Assembly (NCBI RefSeq): GCF_022201045.2
Contig: NC_068558.1
Coordinates: 44,853,001 to 44,917,000, forward strand
Length of the DNA: 64,000 nt
Direction of reading: 5' to 3'
Source of the DNA: Citrus sinensis
Lineage: Eukaryota; Streptophyta; Magnoliopsida; Sapindales; Rutaceae
A program made the translations under genes and the position numbers. Within the stretch, counting starts at the first letter, position 1; each line of letters opens with the position of its first letter. The notes beneath the pieces are model-generated. The model was not told the DNA's origin. It did no database searches and saw only the letters and a list, made by a program, of their open reading frames with translations. Positions 35,498-49,400 of the stretch are shown here, piece by piece.

Positions 35498-36925
35498 ATG
35501 GCAGACACTCAAGAAATAGAGGAGACACCATCTGAAGCCCACTCTGGTGATGCATCTCAAAAGAAGCAGGAAACTCGTGATGAAATGCTTTCTAGGCACA
35601 GGTAATTTTGTTATTTCTAATCTACATTATGAGTTCTCTCTTTAAAATATTAAAGTGCTTCTGGCATTTCCTCTGAATGTACACTAGTTCACAAATTTTG
35701 CACAGCATTTTGGAATCTTATATTTATAGCTGAAGTCAAAGGCATAACCATGATTATCAGATTATTAAAGTTGACCAAAATCTTCAAGTCGTTGCACAAA
35801 ACATTTTTACCAGTTCCATTAAGTTTGATGGACATACAACTATCTTATGTTTATAGTTGAATTCTCTAGATTTCGTTTGTTTTTGAAATTTGTTGTTTGA
35901 AAGCTTTCTGCCATTTGTGTGTAATAGTAGTATCTTTGCCCGTTGTTTCATGAATCATAATAGAGTTTCTACTTTAAAACCATGTGTTTTCTTCTTGGAA
36001 ACTTTTTCTTAGGATTTTTCATGCTACTCCATGGTGAATTTAATGTTTTATTGTCTTCAGGAAAGAAATTTCTCAGCTGCAGAACAAGGAAACTGAACTG
36101 AAAAAGGCAGCAGCCAAGGGTAGCAAGGCTGAACAGAAAGCAAAGAAGAAGCAGGTGGAGGAGGAGATATCTCGACTCTCTGCAAAGCTTAGGGAAAAAC
36201 ATGCTAAAGAACTTGCTTCATTAGGCTATAGCAGTAGTAATGGAAATGAGAAAAGCAATCTTGACAATTTGGTGAAGGCAGTAGCTGGGGTTACAGTCAT
36301 CAGCCAACATGACCAGGCTAAGCCAAGCAAGGGTACAAAGAGGCGAGAGAAAAGAGCTCAACAGGAAGCAGCAAGGGAGCAGAGAATTCAAGAAGAGCAG
36401 AGCAACATTGTCAGTGACCGAACAGTGGAAGATGAGAAATTGGAGAAAAAGCTTGGACCCCTGGGATTGACTGTTAATGACATTAAGCCAGATGGGCACT
36501 GCCTCTATAGAGCTGTTGAGGATCAGCTGGCTCACCTGTCAGGAGGTGCTTCTCCTTATAATTTCCAACAGCTTCGACAAATGGTGGCTGCCTATATGAG
36601 AGATCATTCATCTGATTTCCTACCTTTTTATCTTTCTGAAAATATGATAGGTGAAGAGTCTGCTCAATCACAAGTAGAGAGATTTGAGAACTACTGTAAA
36701 GAAGTTGAGTCAACCGCAGCTTGGGGAGGGGAGCTTGAACTAAGAGCCTTAACTCATTGCCTGAGAAAGCATATCATGATATATTCAGGATCCTTCCCTG
36801 ATGTGGAAATGGGAAAGGAGTATTCCAATGGTGGGTCTGATTCGTCTGGTTCAAGTATTATACTGTCATACCATAGACATGCATTTGGTCTTGGCGAGCA
36901 CTATAATTCCGTCATCCCAATTTGA
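35498..36925 (+). CDS. OTU-domain deubiquitinase, OTUD6/AtOTU5-like
   Basis: Cysteine protease that removes ubiquitin; the plant homologue has been tied to chromatin-level gene control. Coding exons 35498-35601 and 36061-36925 join in phase (AG|G) to 322 residues. The N-terminal half is a long charged coiled coil (about 25-160) rich in Lys/Glu, as in OTUD6 proteins. The OTU domain spans about 170-320. The catalytic centre is [10 protein letters not shown] with Asp179 and Cys182, and the catalytic His is His315 in [10 protein letters not shown] at the C-terminus. All residues expected for activity are present. The start is the first ATG after the probable 5' UTR intron ([20 protein letters not shown]). 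It sits alone between the two glutaredoxin pairs. Confidence 0.95.
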
Positions 36926-38989
36926 CCAGAGGTATTGTTGCAACATTATGGAAAGCTGCTTTTATGTGCACATTCTCTTTTTCTTCATTAGTGGTTTGAA
37001 AGAACATGGTTCCTAAATTAAATCATAAGTTTTAGTGATTTGCATTATTCTGTGTGCTCTCTTGAAACTTTTATGATTTGGCTTGAACATGCATGGGCTT
37101 CTTATATTGGGCAGGTGCTTAAGTATATCAGGAAATATTCAGGATATAAATTATTCTAGAAGGATATTCAGTTGGGTTGTTCAGTTATGCACCTGGGATA
37201 TTGGGATAGGAGAAGGGTGTCATATCCCCTACTCAGGCCCGTTGGAAGAGAGAGGCATAATAATAAAATAAAAAGAGCTATGGGTTAGGGAGAGTTGCAC
37301 GGCACTGCAATTTGGTCATAGGGTTTATCAATTATTCTAATATGGTTTAGTATGGTTGTATGGTGCTGATACATTCATCAGCTACTTCGGTTTCATGTGT
37401 ATTATGTAACACGCCAGGTCTAATCAGCCTGGTGTCTCCGACTATTTCTGGGTTATGTTAGAAAGCCATCACCAGATCAGTGCAATAGATGCCGAGTATC
37501 TGACTATTGGGTGAAACAAAAGAATTAGTTTCACAATAATTCATAAAATGACTCTTAAAATTTATTTTTGATGAACTCATTCATATGATACAAATCCAGG
37601 TCTCCCCCCCCCCCGCGCCCCGCGGATGGAATAATTTGCGACCCCATGTTCCGTGGATGACAGGAAAGCATTTGTTTCTGTCTCAAACAGCATATGAGAA
37701 CAGCTCATATACGAAGATGCTCTCAATGGAATCCTGTGACACTGATATCCATTTCACGCGATGCGGATCGTAATCTGCACATTGGGATACGATAATTCGA
37801 TGAGAACTTACTGCACTAGGCAAAGATAATGCTTTAGGCTAAGTGGAGACCTATTCACATTTGGCCTTTCGCTTTGCTCTAGGCCAATTACGGAAACTGA
37901 AGATGATCCCCGCATCCACTTTAGATGATCAATAACTTTTATGGGATGCGGCTGCGTGGCTCAATCCTGTACTTGACAGTATGCGAACAAGAAGTAAACA
38001 ACAAAAAGAAATGCATCATCCCCGACGATGTCTGTCTGAATACGGAAAGCATAAATATAATAAATATAATTAGAATATTATAATCTAATGCCTATTGCCT
38101 AATATCATTCAAAAGGAAAAAAATGGAATATTTACTTAAAATCATTTTTCACCGAAAGCATCATATCATTGTGTGCAGCGTGCTAATTAGTACTGGCATC
38201 TTGACTTGATATTTTGAATAGTCTAATTTAAATATAAAATAAACTTTGGATAAAAGTTTCCAAGATCATACTTTTGCGGTTTCCTTGGTCAATGACCCGT
38301 CAAAGAGATTTTTAGCTATCTTAATTAAGCAAAGTATGAAAGTAACAAACACTTTACCAATCTGAGTGACGATAATGAGAATATATATATATATTCCACT
38401 GACTGATCATATACAGTATGATTTATAATTAACAATATCATAGTGGCATTTCTTTCCATTTAAGCATGCCTGCATGGTGTAGAGAGAAAATAAAGTTAAT
38501 TATTCTACTTAAATAGCCGTTGCTTTGGAATTCATTAAGTTGCTGTTTTGGGGAAAATCAACTTAAATGATTAAGCTTATTATCCTTCCAAGTTTCTTTT
38601 TTTGCTATAATAATTAGTTATTTATTTTTGCCCACCTGCTTTCGTCAAATCCGTACTCATATCTCGGGGTACCACTACTATGCTGTAGATAGTATTGCTG
38701 AGAAATTAAGTGATGCAGTATGATTCCTAGTCATAATCGCATTATTACCGTGCAATATTTCAGTTGATAGAGTGATTATATACAAGCGTGCAAGCAAATG
38801 CTGCTGCTTATTTACAGATATTGTGCAAGTTGTTATATATATCTGCAATACTACTGCTAATGGGTCTTTAATCTTTATCATAAAATAATAATTCTGGGCA
38901 GTTCGGAATCGAACATCTTTTATTTTGCAACAATCTAGATTCCTTTAATTTTCATGCCAAGCATTATTAGCATACACTTTACTGGCAAC
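36926..38989. other. OTU 3' flank and spacer
   Basis: The 3' UTR of the OTU gene occupies the left part. A C-rich run lies near 37604-37620. The short frames at 37083-37271 and 37585-37773 are not convincing. Confidence 0.5.
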
Positions 38990-38997
38990 TATAAATA
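38990..38997 (+). promoter_or_regulatory. TATA box of the CSMS glutaredoxin
   Basis: TATAAATA in the context GCAACTATAAATAGACGTC, 166 bases upstream of the ATG at 39163. Confidence 0.75.
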
Positions 38998-39162
38998 GAC
39001 GTCAATGCAGCTCAAGTTTCTCACAGCAAGCAAAGCCTAATCCTCAACACACACTACCTAGTAGTCCGATCTCATATGTAGAAAACTTGAATTAATTTGC
39101 GTTAATTTTCTCACAATATACTTGTTTTGTTTTAGTTAGTGGTAAATAAACATCAATAAAGA

Positions 39163-39474
39163 ATGGAGACGGCGGTGACAAGGATGGTAGCAGAAAGGCC
39201 AGTGGTGATATTCAGCAGGAGCTCATGCTCGATGAGCCATGCCATAAAGGCACTGATCTGCAGCTTCGGGGCGAATCCAACGGTATACGAGCTAGATGAA
39301 ATTCCAAATGGACGGCAGATAGAGAGGGAGCTGGTGCAGCTTGGGTGTCAACCGATTGTACCGGCAGTGTTCATTGGCCAGCAGCTTGTTGGTGGTGCCA
39401 AGCAGGTCATGAGCCTCCAAGTTACCAACCAGCTCAGCCATTTGCTTATAAGGGCCGGAGCCATTTGGATTTGA
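39163..39474 (+). CDS. CC-type-related glutaredoxin with CSMS active site
   Basis: Intronless, 103 residues from the ATG at 39163 ([20 protein letters not shown]). It is in the ROXY/GRXS clade by its overall sequence: [31 protein letters not shown]...QVMSL and the C-terminal RAGAIWI (ALWL-like). The active site reads Cys-Ser-Met-Ser (TGC TCG ATG AGC), so the second Cys that defines the CC class is replaced by Ser and only one cysteine remains. Close relatives usually have CCMS or CCMC. It would be a strict monothiol form if active. Closest paralogue in the window is the gene at 50394. Confidence 0.93.
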   Translation: METAVTRMVAERPVVIFSRSSCSMSHAIKALICSFGANPTVYELDEIPNGRQIERELVQLGCQPIVPAVFIGQQLVGGAKQVMSLQVTNQLSHLLIRAGAIWI

Positions 39475-41859
39475 TCCATCATGACATCCATTCTAGTTTA
39501 TTTATAGTACTAGTTATTTTATTTCAAAGTTTTATATTTCTGACGCCTCTGTTATTAGCTAGCTAGTTTTACACCATGCATAATGGAGACGATTTCATGA
39601 TAGCTTAATTTGTAAGTTCATGTGGACTTTATTTTCTATCCATATTCATGTAACCTAGATAGCTCTTGATGAATATTATGTTATCTTCCATTATTAAAAT
39701 GGCTCAAATATTTGTTGTATTAATTACGGATTATGGTTATTCAATTCATGTCTTCTCTTCTGCTCTCTCTCTATATATATATTCAAGTATGCATGTTATA
39801 CCTTTCTTATATAGTATATATCAACTAAGTACAAATAATATTATTGTATATTATATGTAAAAATGTTAAAATGCCGTATATTAGCTACGCCTACATATAT
39901 AAATGAAGATTATATATGCAAACCTCTTTAGTTACTAATTAAGCAAGATGCCTTCCCCTCAGTCAACTTGGAAGATAATTAATTACCGAACACATTGCAT
40001 ATAATGAATTTAATTCTTGTAAGCAGTTGGGTTAAGAGAAGAAAGTCAGTAAAATCATATCACGCGGGACAGAAGATCAGAACTCAAAACTCCTTCAACT
40101 TTTAATTTTCAAAATATATACAGCGAGAATATAGTAATTGATTGCGGCTCTCGTGCAGATGAATTGATTGCAAATTAACTGTTACAAAAATACCATAAAG
40201 AGGCTATTTTGAGGCCAATTTTGAGCAAGATAAATATTGAAAAAATATACATGTGTGGATGATTCAGAATCTCCTCTATGAGCTCTTTGCAGCAAATCAT
40301 AAAACGCTTAAATTGGTATTTGGATAAATGAGAAATTAGGTCTCAAATAGCACCTATTGGCGTGAAAAATGAAGAAAATCTCACATGAGATTTTTAACTA
40401 ACTAATGCCCTCCCATGAAATCTATATATATTGGCTTCCATATTCAAACCTCTATATATTGACTTCCTTGTTCAATTGTAAAACACACCAAATTAAATCT
40501 AAGTGATTTTATTCTCCTATCTCTTAAGCATATATTCTCTATCTTTAGGATTCAATGTGATAGAACTCAAAGTCAAATATCTATAAATAGACTTGTGATA
40601 AGTGGGTAAGAGGCTTATTAGTAAACTTAAGTGCATTATAAAAGTTCTATGCCTAAGGAATCTGCATTTTAAGCAGGATAGTGGTGACCTCTCTAGCTTT
40701 TCCTGCCAATCTAACTAGTATACTTTTGTATGTGAAATGAGCAGTCTTATATCACTTGCTAATTAATAACAAAAATGTAACTACATTAATAACCTTAAAA
40801 AGACTCAATAACAGCTAGCGGTATGGCCTACCAGGAGGGCAGCCTAAAGCTAATGCTCGGAGCTTTGAGTACTTGTTTTCCTAATTACAATACATTAATT
40901 TTAATTAGGATAATTTGGGCTTTCTAAACTGATGGTAGATTTGATCGAGGATATATGATGGCAAGCAAGTCTTGGTTGCTACTAATAAAATTTTGTGTAT
41001 CAGACGCCTAATTTATTAAGATATAGCATGAAAATTTAAGTAGTTCGACGAAATGCCGTATTTGAGAGAACAATCACGCATGATTTCTCCTTAAATTACC
41101 GTTTCTCTCTCTCTTAGATAAATTTATGCTTAAATCAAATGAACAAACATTCAACAACATACAAGATAGCCAGACAATTTTTCTATTTATCCACTTGGCC
41201 TTATTACTTTATTCATTATTTTTTGTAAGTTACAATAAATACTTAAGAAAACCCATCTGACATTAGAGGAGCGTCTGGATAAATGATCCACAACAACATA
41301 ATATCCCAACAGCTTTGGTTATTTGACTACGTAGGTACAAATCAATTAAGTTTCTTATCTGTTAGTCTCAATGAAATCTAGTGCTTCAGTGCTTATAAAT
41401 TTTTGTAGCTCGACCAAATGCAATATCCATTTGCAAGATTATCCAACACCGAAAGGATGAAGTGATCAATCAGCCCCCCCCCCCTCCCCCGCCCCCCCCC
41501 CCTCCCCAACAAAAAAAAAAGCGTGAAACACGTGTTGGATTACATACAAATTGTTTGTTTGTGGGGGAATTTCTCTAAAAGAAGGAAAGTAGAAGAGTCA
41601 ACCTACCATGCAGCGCTGTATCTCATACAGCACATGCATGCAACCGGTACAACCGGTTTTTAACCGGATAATATAATGAAAATTATATTTTTATTTGTTT
41701 TTAATGTGAAAAAATTATGAAAAAATTTGGAAAAAAAAGAGTAAAATTTTAATTAAATAAGGAAAAAGATTGTAATAATTTAAAATTTAAAAATAGTACA
41801 AAAAATATAAACATATCACAAAATGGTTACATTCCTACTTATTTTGTCACATTCCAATA
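39475..41859. other. spacer
   Basis: 3' UTR of the CSMS glutaredoxin at the left, then AT-rich DNA without a supportable gene. Contains the C-rich tract at 41474-41507. Confidence 0.5.
41474..41507. repeat. C-rich tract
   Basis: 34 bases of C interrupted only by T, G and T, followed at once by a run of A. The opposite strand has at least four long G runs, so a G-quadruplex or i-motif is possible. Confidence 0.9.
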
Positions 41860-43975
41860 TTTATAATGCATATTTCAAGTTTACTTTTCAAATTCCTATT
41901 TCTAGTAATGATTTATCTAAATTTTTGTAAGTTGTTTCAACTCATTTTCCCACTAGCTTTTGGTTCTATATTTCCACTCTTTTCATCAACTTCCATATTT
42001 TTTGATAGATATTTCAAGTTTATTTTCATATCTCTACAATTTGTTAAACTTTATCTAGTTTTTGGTAAATTATTTCGATTTATTTTTCCACCACTTTTTT
42101 GTTCTATATTCCTACTCGTTTTATTAAATTCCAACATTTTGTTTAGAAATTTCAAGTTCAATTTTTAGATCTCTATTTTCTGTTAAAATTTATCAAATTC
42201 TTGTTAAGTTATTTCAACTTTTGGGTTAACTTCTTCTACTCTTGTTTCCACTACTTTTTGGTTCTTTATTCCAATTCTTTTAATTGATTTCTAATATTTT
42301 GGTTAAATATTTCAAGTTCATTTTATAGATCTCAACTTATTGTTAAACTTTATCATATTCTTGTTAAGTTCTTCGAACTTTTAGGTTATGCTCCCCAACT
42401 CTTGTTTCCACCATTTTTTTTGTTTTATATTTCTACTCTTTTCATTGAATTTAAGTATTTTTCGTGAATGTTTCAAGTTTATTTTTTGATCCCTAATTAT
42501 TGTTGGATTTATCATATTCTTGGTAACTCTTTCCGAATTTTAGGTTAACCTCTTCAACTCTTTTTTCCACCACTTTTTGGTTTTATATTCCTACTCTTTT
42601 TATTGAATTCCAACATTTTATTTGGAAATTTCAAGTTAAATTTCTAAATTCCCACTTTCAATTAAAATTTATCAAATTCTTAGTAAGTTGTTTCAATTTA
42701 TTTTTCCACCGGTTATTCGTTCTATATTTCCACTCTTCTTATTGAATTCCAAATTTTTAGGTTGATTTTTCAAGTTTATTTTTTATATCTCTATATCCTG
42801 TTAGACTTTATCTAGTTATCGTTAAGTTGTTCCAACTTATTTTTCCAGCACTTTGTGGTTCAATATTTCTGCTCTTTTTATTGAATTTCAAATTTTGGGT
42901 AAATATGTCAAATTTACTTTTTAGATCCCTACTTTGCGTTAGAATTTATCAAATCTTTGTTAAGTTATTTCAACTTTTGGGTAACTTCTTCCACTCTTGT
43001 TCCCACTACTTTTTGTATTTGTATTCCAATTCTTTTAATTAATTTCTAATATTTTGGTTAAATATTTCAAGTTCATTTTATAGATCTCAACTTATTGTTA
43101 AACTTTATCATATTTTTCTTAAGTTCTTCGAACTTTTAAGTTATGCTCCTCAACTCTTGTTTTCACCATTTTTTTTGTTCTATATTTCTACTCTTTTCAT
43201 TTAATTTAAGTATTTTTCGTGAATGTTTCAAGTTTATTTTTTGATCCCTAATTATTGTTGGATTTATCATATTCTTGGTAACTCTTTCCAAATTTTAGGT
43301 TAACCTCTTCAACTCTTTTTTCCACCACTTTTTGGTTTTATATTCCTACTCTTTTTATTGAATTCCCACTTTTTGTTTGGAAATTTCAAGTTTAATTTTT
43401 AGATCCCCACTTTCCATTAAAATTTATCAAATTCTTGGTAAGTTGTTTCAATTCATTTTTCCACCAGTTATTTGTTCTATATTTCCACTCTTCTTATTAA
43501 ATTTCAAATTTTTAGGTTAACATTTCAAGTTTATTTTTTATATCTCTATATCCTGTTAGACTTTATCTAGTTATCGCTAAGTTATTCCAACTTATCTTTT
43601 CACAACTTTTTTGTTCAATATTTCTACTCTTTTCATTGAATTTCAAATTTTGGGTAAATATGTCAAATTTACTTTTCAGATCCCTATTTCGTGTTTGAAT
43701 TTATCAAATTCATGATAAGTTATTTCAACTTTTAGGTTAACTTCTTCTACTCTTGTTCCCACAACTTTTTGGTTCTGTATTCCAACTCTTTTTATTGATT
43801 TCTAACATTTTACTTAGATATTTCAAGTTTATTTTCTAGTTCTCGACTTATTATTAAACTTTATCATATTTTTGTTAAGTTCTTCAAACTTTTAAGTTAT
43901 GCTCCTCAACTCTTGTTAAACTCTAATAATGGTTTTATGTTCCTATTATTTTTATTATATTCCAACACTACCAGT
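41860..43975. repeat. tandem array of about 150-bp units with a 5-unit higher-order repeat
   Basis: A pyrimidine-rich unit recurs about 13 times, marked by TTTTCCACCACTTTTTGGTTC, TATTCCTACTCTTTT, TTTCAAGTTTATTTTT and AAACTTTATCA phrases, spaced 136-169 bases apart. Individual units differ clearly, but blocks of five units (about 755 bases) are nearly identical: about 42222-42975 matches about 42976-43730, with partial copies before and after. The phrase CCACCACTTTTTGGTTTTAT at about 42566 reappears near 43321. Long hydrophobic frames (41866-42168, 42827-43042) are translations of the repeat, not genes. Confidence 0.88.
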
Positions 43976-45075
43976 ACATGTTTCAGGTTCTTTTTTTTTA
44001 CTAATAATAAATTACTTGTTGAAAATAACAATAATATCAATAAGGCAAATTATGGTTGACCCCTTACTATTTTAACAAATATCAATTTACCACATAATAC
44101 TAAGAATTTTTTTATTGCAACCCTTCATCATTTTCAACATTTTGAGTCCATAATCTAAGTCCTTTTTTTTTTCATCTTCATTACTTCATGCAATCTTTTG
44201 AGTTTGATTGTATGTATACTTGAGCTTTTAACTTTTATACATATCTATTCTCATTGTAATCATTTTAATTAATAGCGTTTAATTATATTAAAAATAAATC
44301 TATGCATTTATTTTCATCTTTCTCTTTACTTTTCAAATTAATTGCTTTAGTTTTTCATAACGTCAACGGTAAATAAATAAATAACAAGTAAGAAGGATTG
44401 CAATTGCTATGCTTCTAAAGCTATGATGATATAAGTTAAGTTACAAAAATACTTTAATTTACAAGATTAAAGTTTAGTTAATCTATTTTAGTTGAGCATC
44501 TCTATTTTTTTTTCTGTGTGCTTGTTGGATATTACTACAGTTATTATTATTAATATCATATCCTGTGGGATTTATAATTAAATATAATAAGAATGTACAT
44601 ATGTCCTACGCTATTTTTGCACTCGATGGATATCATTAACATTTTGATTATGCAATTGATTTTTGCAAGTTACAAAAGAGTGATGATGTATGACAAAACT
44701 TCCACGGATAAATTTGTTGTGACCATTCAAAATCTAAAAATTCATTTTTGTAATTTGTAAATAATATTTTCATTGAGGCGGTAGTTTTACTTGCCAAAAT
44801 TTTTCTATGTATAAATTTTACATAAAAAAGATATATTTTAAACTTTTGTGCTAATATAAAATTAATTTTCTACAAATATATTGATAATTTAATATAGATG
44901 AGATATATTACTTTGTAAGTATATTAATAATCACGTTGTGGGTACTAATTAATGCAGTTGTAAATCATTTGAATTAAAAACAAAATAGTTGATGTTTGAA
45001 TCCATGGGAGTAAATTTAGTTGTTATTAAGCTAAATTAGCCACTTAGGCTTTAGCCCAGTGGTGAACCATTGACC
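43976..45075. other. AT-rich spacer
   Basis: No gene, RNA gene or clear repeat seen. Confidence 0.5.
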
Positions 45076-45078
45076 TTA

Positions 45079-46136
45079 TGGTGCGTTTACGTCATAGAAT
45101 GAGAATGTGGTAGAATAGGAATGGGCTGGGAATGAGAATGAGTTGGAATGAGAATGCGATTTTAATGTTTACTCGGCAAAAATAAATGGGAATGAGAATG
45201 TGCTGAAATGTCATTGATGTATTTACTTGACAAAATAAATGGGAATGAGGAATGTGAATGAAAATCAATTTACCAAAATACTTATAGTATTAATAATTAA
45301 TAAAAATAATTAATTTATCATTATTAACAATATTATCATTATTGTTGTTTTTATTATTACTATTATTATTAACATTTATTATTATTAAATTTTATTGACT
45401 TTATTATTTTAGTTATTATTAATTATTGTTATTATTATTTTTATTAATATTATCATTATTAACATTTATTATTATTATTATTAAATTTTATTAACTTTAT
45501 TATGTTAATTATGATTAATTCTTGTTAATATTATTTTTATTAATATTATTATTAACATTTATTATTATTTTTAATTAATATCATTTTTATATCTAGATAA
45601 TGAAAATTAGATTATTATTACTATTAAATTTTATTAACTTTATTATTTTAGTTATTATTAATTATTTTTATTATTATTTTTATTAATAATAATAAAAATA
45701 ATGATAAATTAATTATTTTTATTAATTATTATTTTTATCATTATTTTTATTGTTAATAATGATAATATTAATAATAAAAATAAAAATAATTAATAATAAC
45801 TAAAATAATAAAGTTAATAAAATTTGATAATAATAATAATTATCATTAATGACATTTAAAATAATAATAAATTTTTGATAAATTAAAATAATAAAATTAA
45901 TTGTGATTTGAATGAGGGTAATTTAGAAAATATGAAAAAATTAGAGGAATACAAAAGTAAACATATATTTCATTCACATTCCCAACCCCCGGGAATGAGA
46001 TTCCCATTCCTTATTCCCAAATTGTGTGGGACCCACACATTTTATTCTCATTCCCAAATTACATTTTGCCAAGTAAATATATGTTTCATTTTTATTCCTT
46101 CATTCTCATTCCTCATTCCATGAAGTAAACACACCA
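45079..46136. mobile_element. PIF/Harbinger-type MITE, copy 2
   Basis: Ends TGGTGCGTTTAC and GTAAACACACCA, flanked by the duplication TTA (45076-45078, 46137-46139). It is the same family as 20766-21895 in the opposite orientation: both share subterminal GGGAATGAGAATG motifs, a GGGTCCCACACA-like phrase at the other end, and a central TTA/AAT array containing modules such as ATTTTATTAACTTTATTATT. No transposase. Confidence 0.85.
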
Positions 46137-46139
46137 TTA

Positions 46140-49100
46140 AAGTAAAACATGACTATGAGGGCAATAATTCGAGTCCTCATAGACTCAAACTCCCTTAATT
46201 AAACATAATTATATGGAGATTATTTGTAAAATTTTTCTCCCTTACGAAATACAAGTGGAGTGGAGACACTCCTCCTCCGTGAGGGTTATTTGTCTGGGCA
46301 CTTACTTCATAGAATTTAAAATGTAATAATATAAGTCTCAGTTTGTATATCTAATTGTAAATATCAGTGTAATAATCTGCTGTTATAACAGTTGTAAATA
46401 TCTGTGTAATACAGTAACATGATGCTTAATCAGTTAAAAAAAACTAAATTGAAAAAATTATATTCAAATTCAATTTCTTTTACCACTAGAATAAAAGTAT
46501 ATAAATTAAATTTAGCGAGAATTACAGTGAAAACATATTTCATGTGGCAAAGATTATAACAAGCTTAAGACGTATAAATAAAAATGAATTTAAAAGACTA
46601 TATTTCTCCCCAATGGCATAAAATGTTTTAAAAGTAAATTTAGTAAAACATACTGCTTACTATGAAAATGAATTTATATTTTTCATATTTTTAAATAATT
46701 TAATTTTTTTTGGTTGTGATATAAATTAACTTAATTTCAAAAAAATATAGATATAAATTTAAGATTGAACATATTTTATAATACTTGCACATCATTTAGT
46801 AGACAAATCATGTACCCATATAGTGAGTGCAATGTTACTCAAATAATTTAATTTAATTTAGAAATATAACTGTCATGCTTAAATTATATAACTATAAGTA
46901 TAACATAATACAACATTATTCAATATTAGTTGCATTCAAATTGTAATTATCCATGTTATGTACCATTATGAATTTGATTAATGTTTAACAAAAAAATTAT
47001 TATAGCAAAAAGGATTAAATAAAATAATTAATCTCACTTAAGATAGTATGAATTAATTTGCACAAGAGATTGATTATGAGTTTTATTTAAAAATATCAAA
47101 TATTAGATGCTTTATATTTTTGTAATATATGAATATTTGTTTTAGAGGGTATACATAAAACATACTAATATTGGCCACTAATAATAACAACAACAACATT
47201 TGAGGGGTAATTACGATGTTTGGAATGATAATTATTTGATAGTTGGATAAATATTGTCCTCATTTTAGTAGGTAGGGATTTAAGTCCTTGAATGTGAATC
47301 GTGAGATCCTGGAATTGATTTCTTCTAAATATCTGGAAATAAATCGATTTCGTTATATGTTTAGATACTCGGATTCTAATGTAATTAAAAGTTGATAAAA
47401 TTATTTTGATAGTTTTGTAAGCAAAATATCATTATATTTATTACATAATATTAAAAATAGTGCAATTAATAAATTAAATTTTTTAATTAATATATAATTA
47501 TTTCCATTTATTATATTTAAATAGTATTCTCATTAGTACATAAGTTACATTTTTTAAGGCAAAATATCATTAAATTTATAATGTAATATTAAGAAAAATA
47601 ATATAATTATTTTTATTTAAATATATTAGTCCAATTAATTTTATTTAATTATGTTTCTTTTAGGATATAAGTTAAATATATTAACTATATTTTCCATGAA
47701 TCAAAAGAAAAAGGAAGTATTTTTTTGGTGTAAAGTTGAGGGGGTCTTTGATAATTTACTAGTTTTGAATTGATTATCTTAATATTTCCTAAAATGAGGG
47801 AGTTCTATGATAGTTTCTTTTAACATTTGCCGCTTTAAGCGATTAAAAGGAGCGAATCGGTGGCCGGTTACATCCGCATTATTAAAAAAATAATAAAGGC
47901 AGCTGCATGACATGCAGCACTGCATTACAGCCCGACCCAGGAAAGTAAAGCACAAAAGCAAAAATAAAGCAGCGATGTCAGCTGCAAGTTGCCATATATA
48001 CAGTTAAGTCAACTTTCTTATGAAGCTTAACCGCGCGATCCATGAATAGTTATAATAAATATGATGCCAGGAACCGACCCCGCATTCATCTCTCAGTACG
48101 TCCGTGCATGCATGCATGCCACTTGGCTCTAGATGACTCCACTGAATTAAGTTGACATTAAAATTTTCTTTTCATGTAAGTTGTTGTACGTACGTGGATA
48201 TGATACCTAGCTACCAAATAAGCCAACCTTTTCTCTCAAGTGACCCTACAAGTAATATATAAAACTGACCCTTCGCTCAATCTCGGGCCAGTGTAATTTA
48301 GCAATCTGATTCCTCATATTTAGTATTAGTAAATATGCCTTTTCTTTCTTTTTTTTCCTGAAGTATACATGTATGTGATCATAATTTTGACGTTTATCGA
48401 TCCCCTGTCCAACATGAAGAAAAAGTGATGAGCAAGCGTGTATATCAGATCTAACCTAGCTGCCCAGGACTCCAAATGGTGACGACGCGCTTCAAGAAAC
48501 ACAGAGAATTCATTGAATATATAATCCTACTATTATTATAAGAGAAGTCTCTCAAATGTCAAGTTATAGAATATATTATACTGTTGTACCTTTTTAGTTA
48601 TTCCTTACGATTACGAAGATATATATAGAATTTTCTTTTAATCAAAATCCTTAACTGTCATGCATCATGCATGTTATATGATAATCTCTGAAAAAAGCAT
48701 CACCCTTTCTTCTTGATGCCTCGAATCGTACTTGCTGAATCAGTATAAGTTCTCCTAAAAAGCTAAGATCTCAAGTTTGCAGCCCTGTCGACTACGCTTG
48801 AATAATGCTTTGCTTTCCTTTGTCAATTAACCCTAATTCTTCAAACTATTAATGCACGTCCCGACTCCCGCATGCATCAGTTAATAAAAGAAAATTTATT
48901 GAATATGTTAAAATCATATCTTGACAATAATTAGGAGGATAATTAGGGTTAGTTTGGTAATATTATAGTTTTAAAATAATTATTTTTAGTTGTATTATAA
49001 AAATAATCAGTTGTGAAGATAAACAGTTAAATGTTTAATACAATTTATTTTTAAAAGTATTATGAGTTTTAAAAGTAGTCGTATGTGTTTAGTAAATCTT

Positions 49101-49389
49101 ATTATGTTGCTATAAGAATGAATGAATTAGATATAATATTAAATAAAATTTATTTAAACATTTAAAAACATGTATATAAAATATTTTTTTATTGTGTACC
49201 TATAATAATTGATAACTAAAACAAATATTTTATATTATTAATTTTATTTTTTATTTTATTATCTCAATATAATTGATAGTAACAATACTCTCTTTGAAGT
49301 TAATGATTTTATTTCCTAATTAGTAAGGATAAATTTGAATTTCTATAATATCTATGAGGATATATTTGGAATTGTATTAAGTATAAAAT
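46140..49389. other. AT-rich spacer
   Basis: No gene supported. The frames at 47779-47961 and elsewhere lack domains. Several ATGCATGC runs occur near 48100 and 48660. Confidence 0.5.
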
Positions 49390-49400
49390 TGATTTTCAAA

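Noticed and set aside
37083-37773. Two 62-residue plus-strand frames after the OTU gene
   Set aside because: They lie in the probable 3' UTR and flank and have no domain or codon pattern of a gene.
38890-38930. GTTCGGAATCGAAC resembling a tRNA T arm
   Set aside because: It does not form the other arms of a tRNA.
41866-43042. Long hydrophobic frames resembling membrane proteins
   Set aside because: They are translations of the T-rich tandem repeat; the apparent helices repeat with the DNA period.
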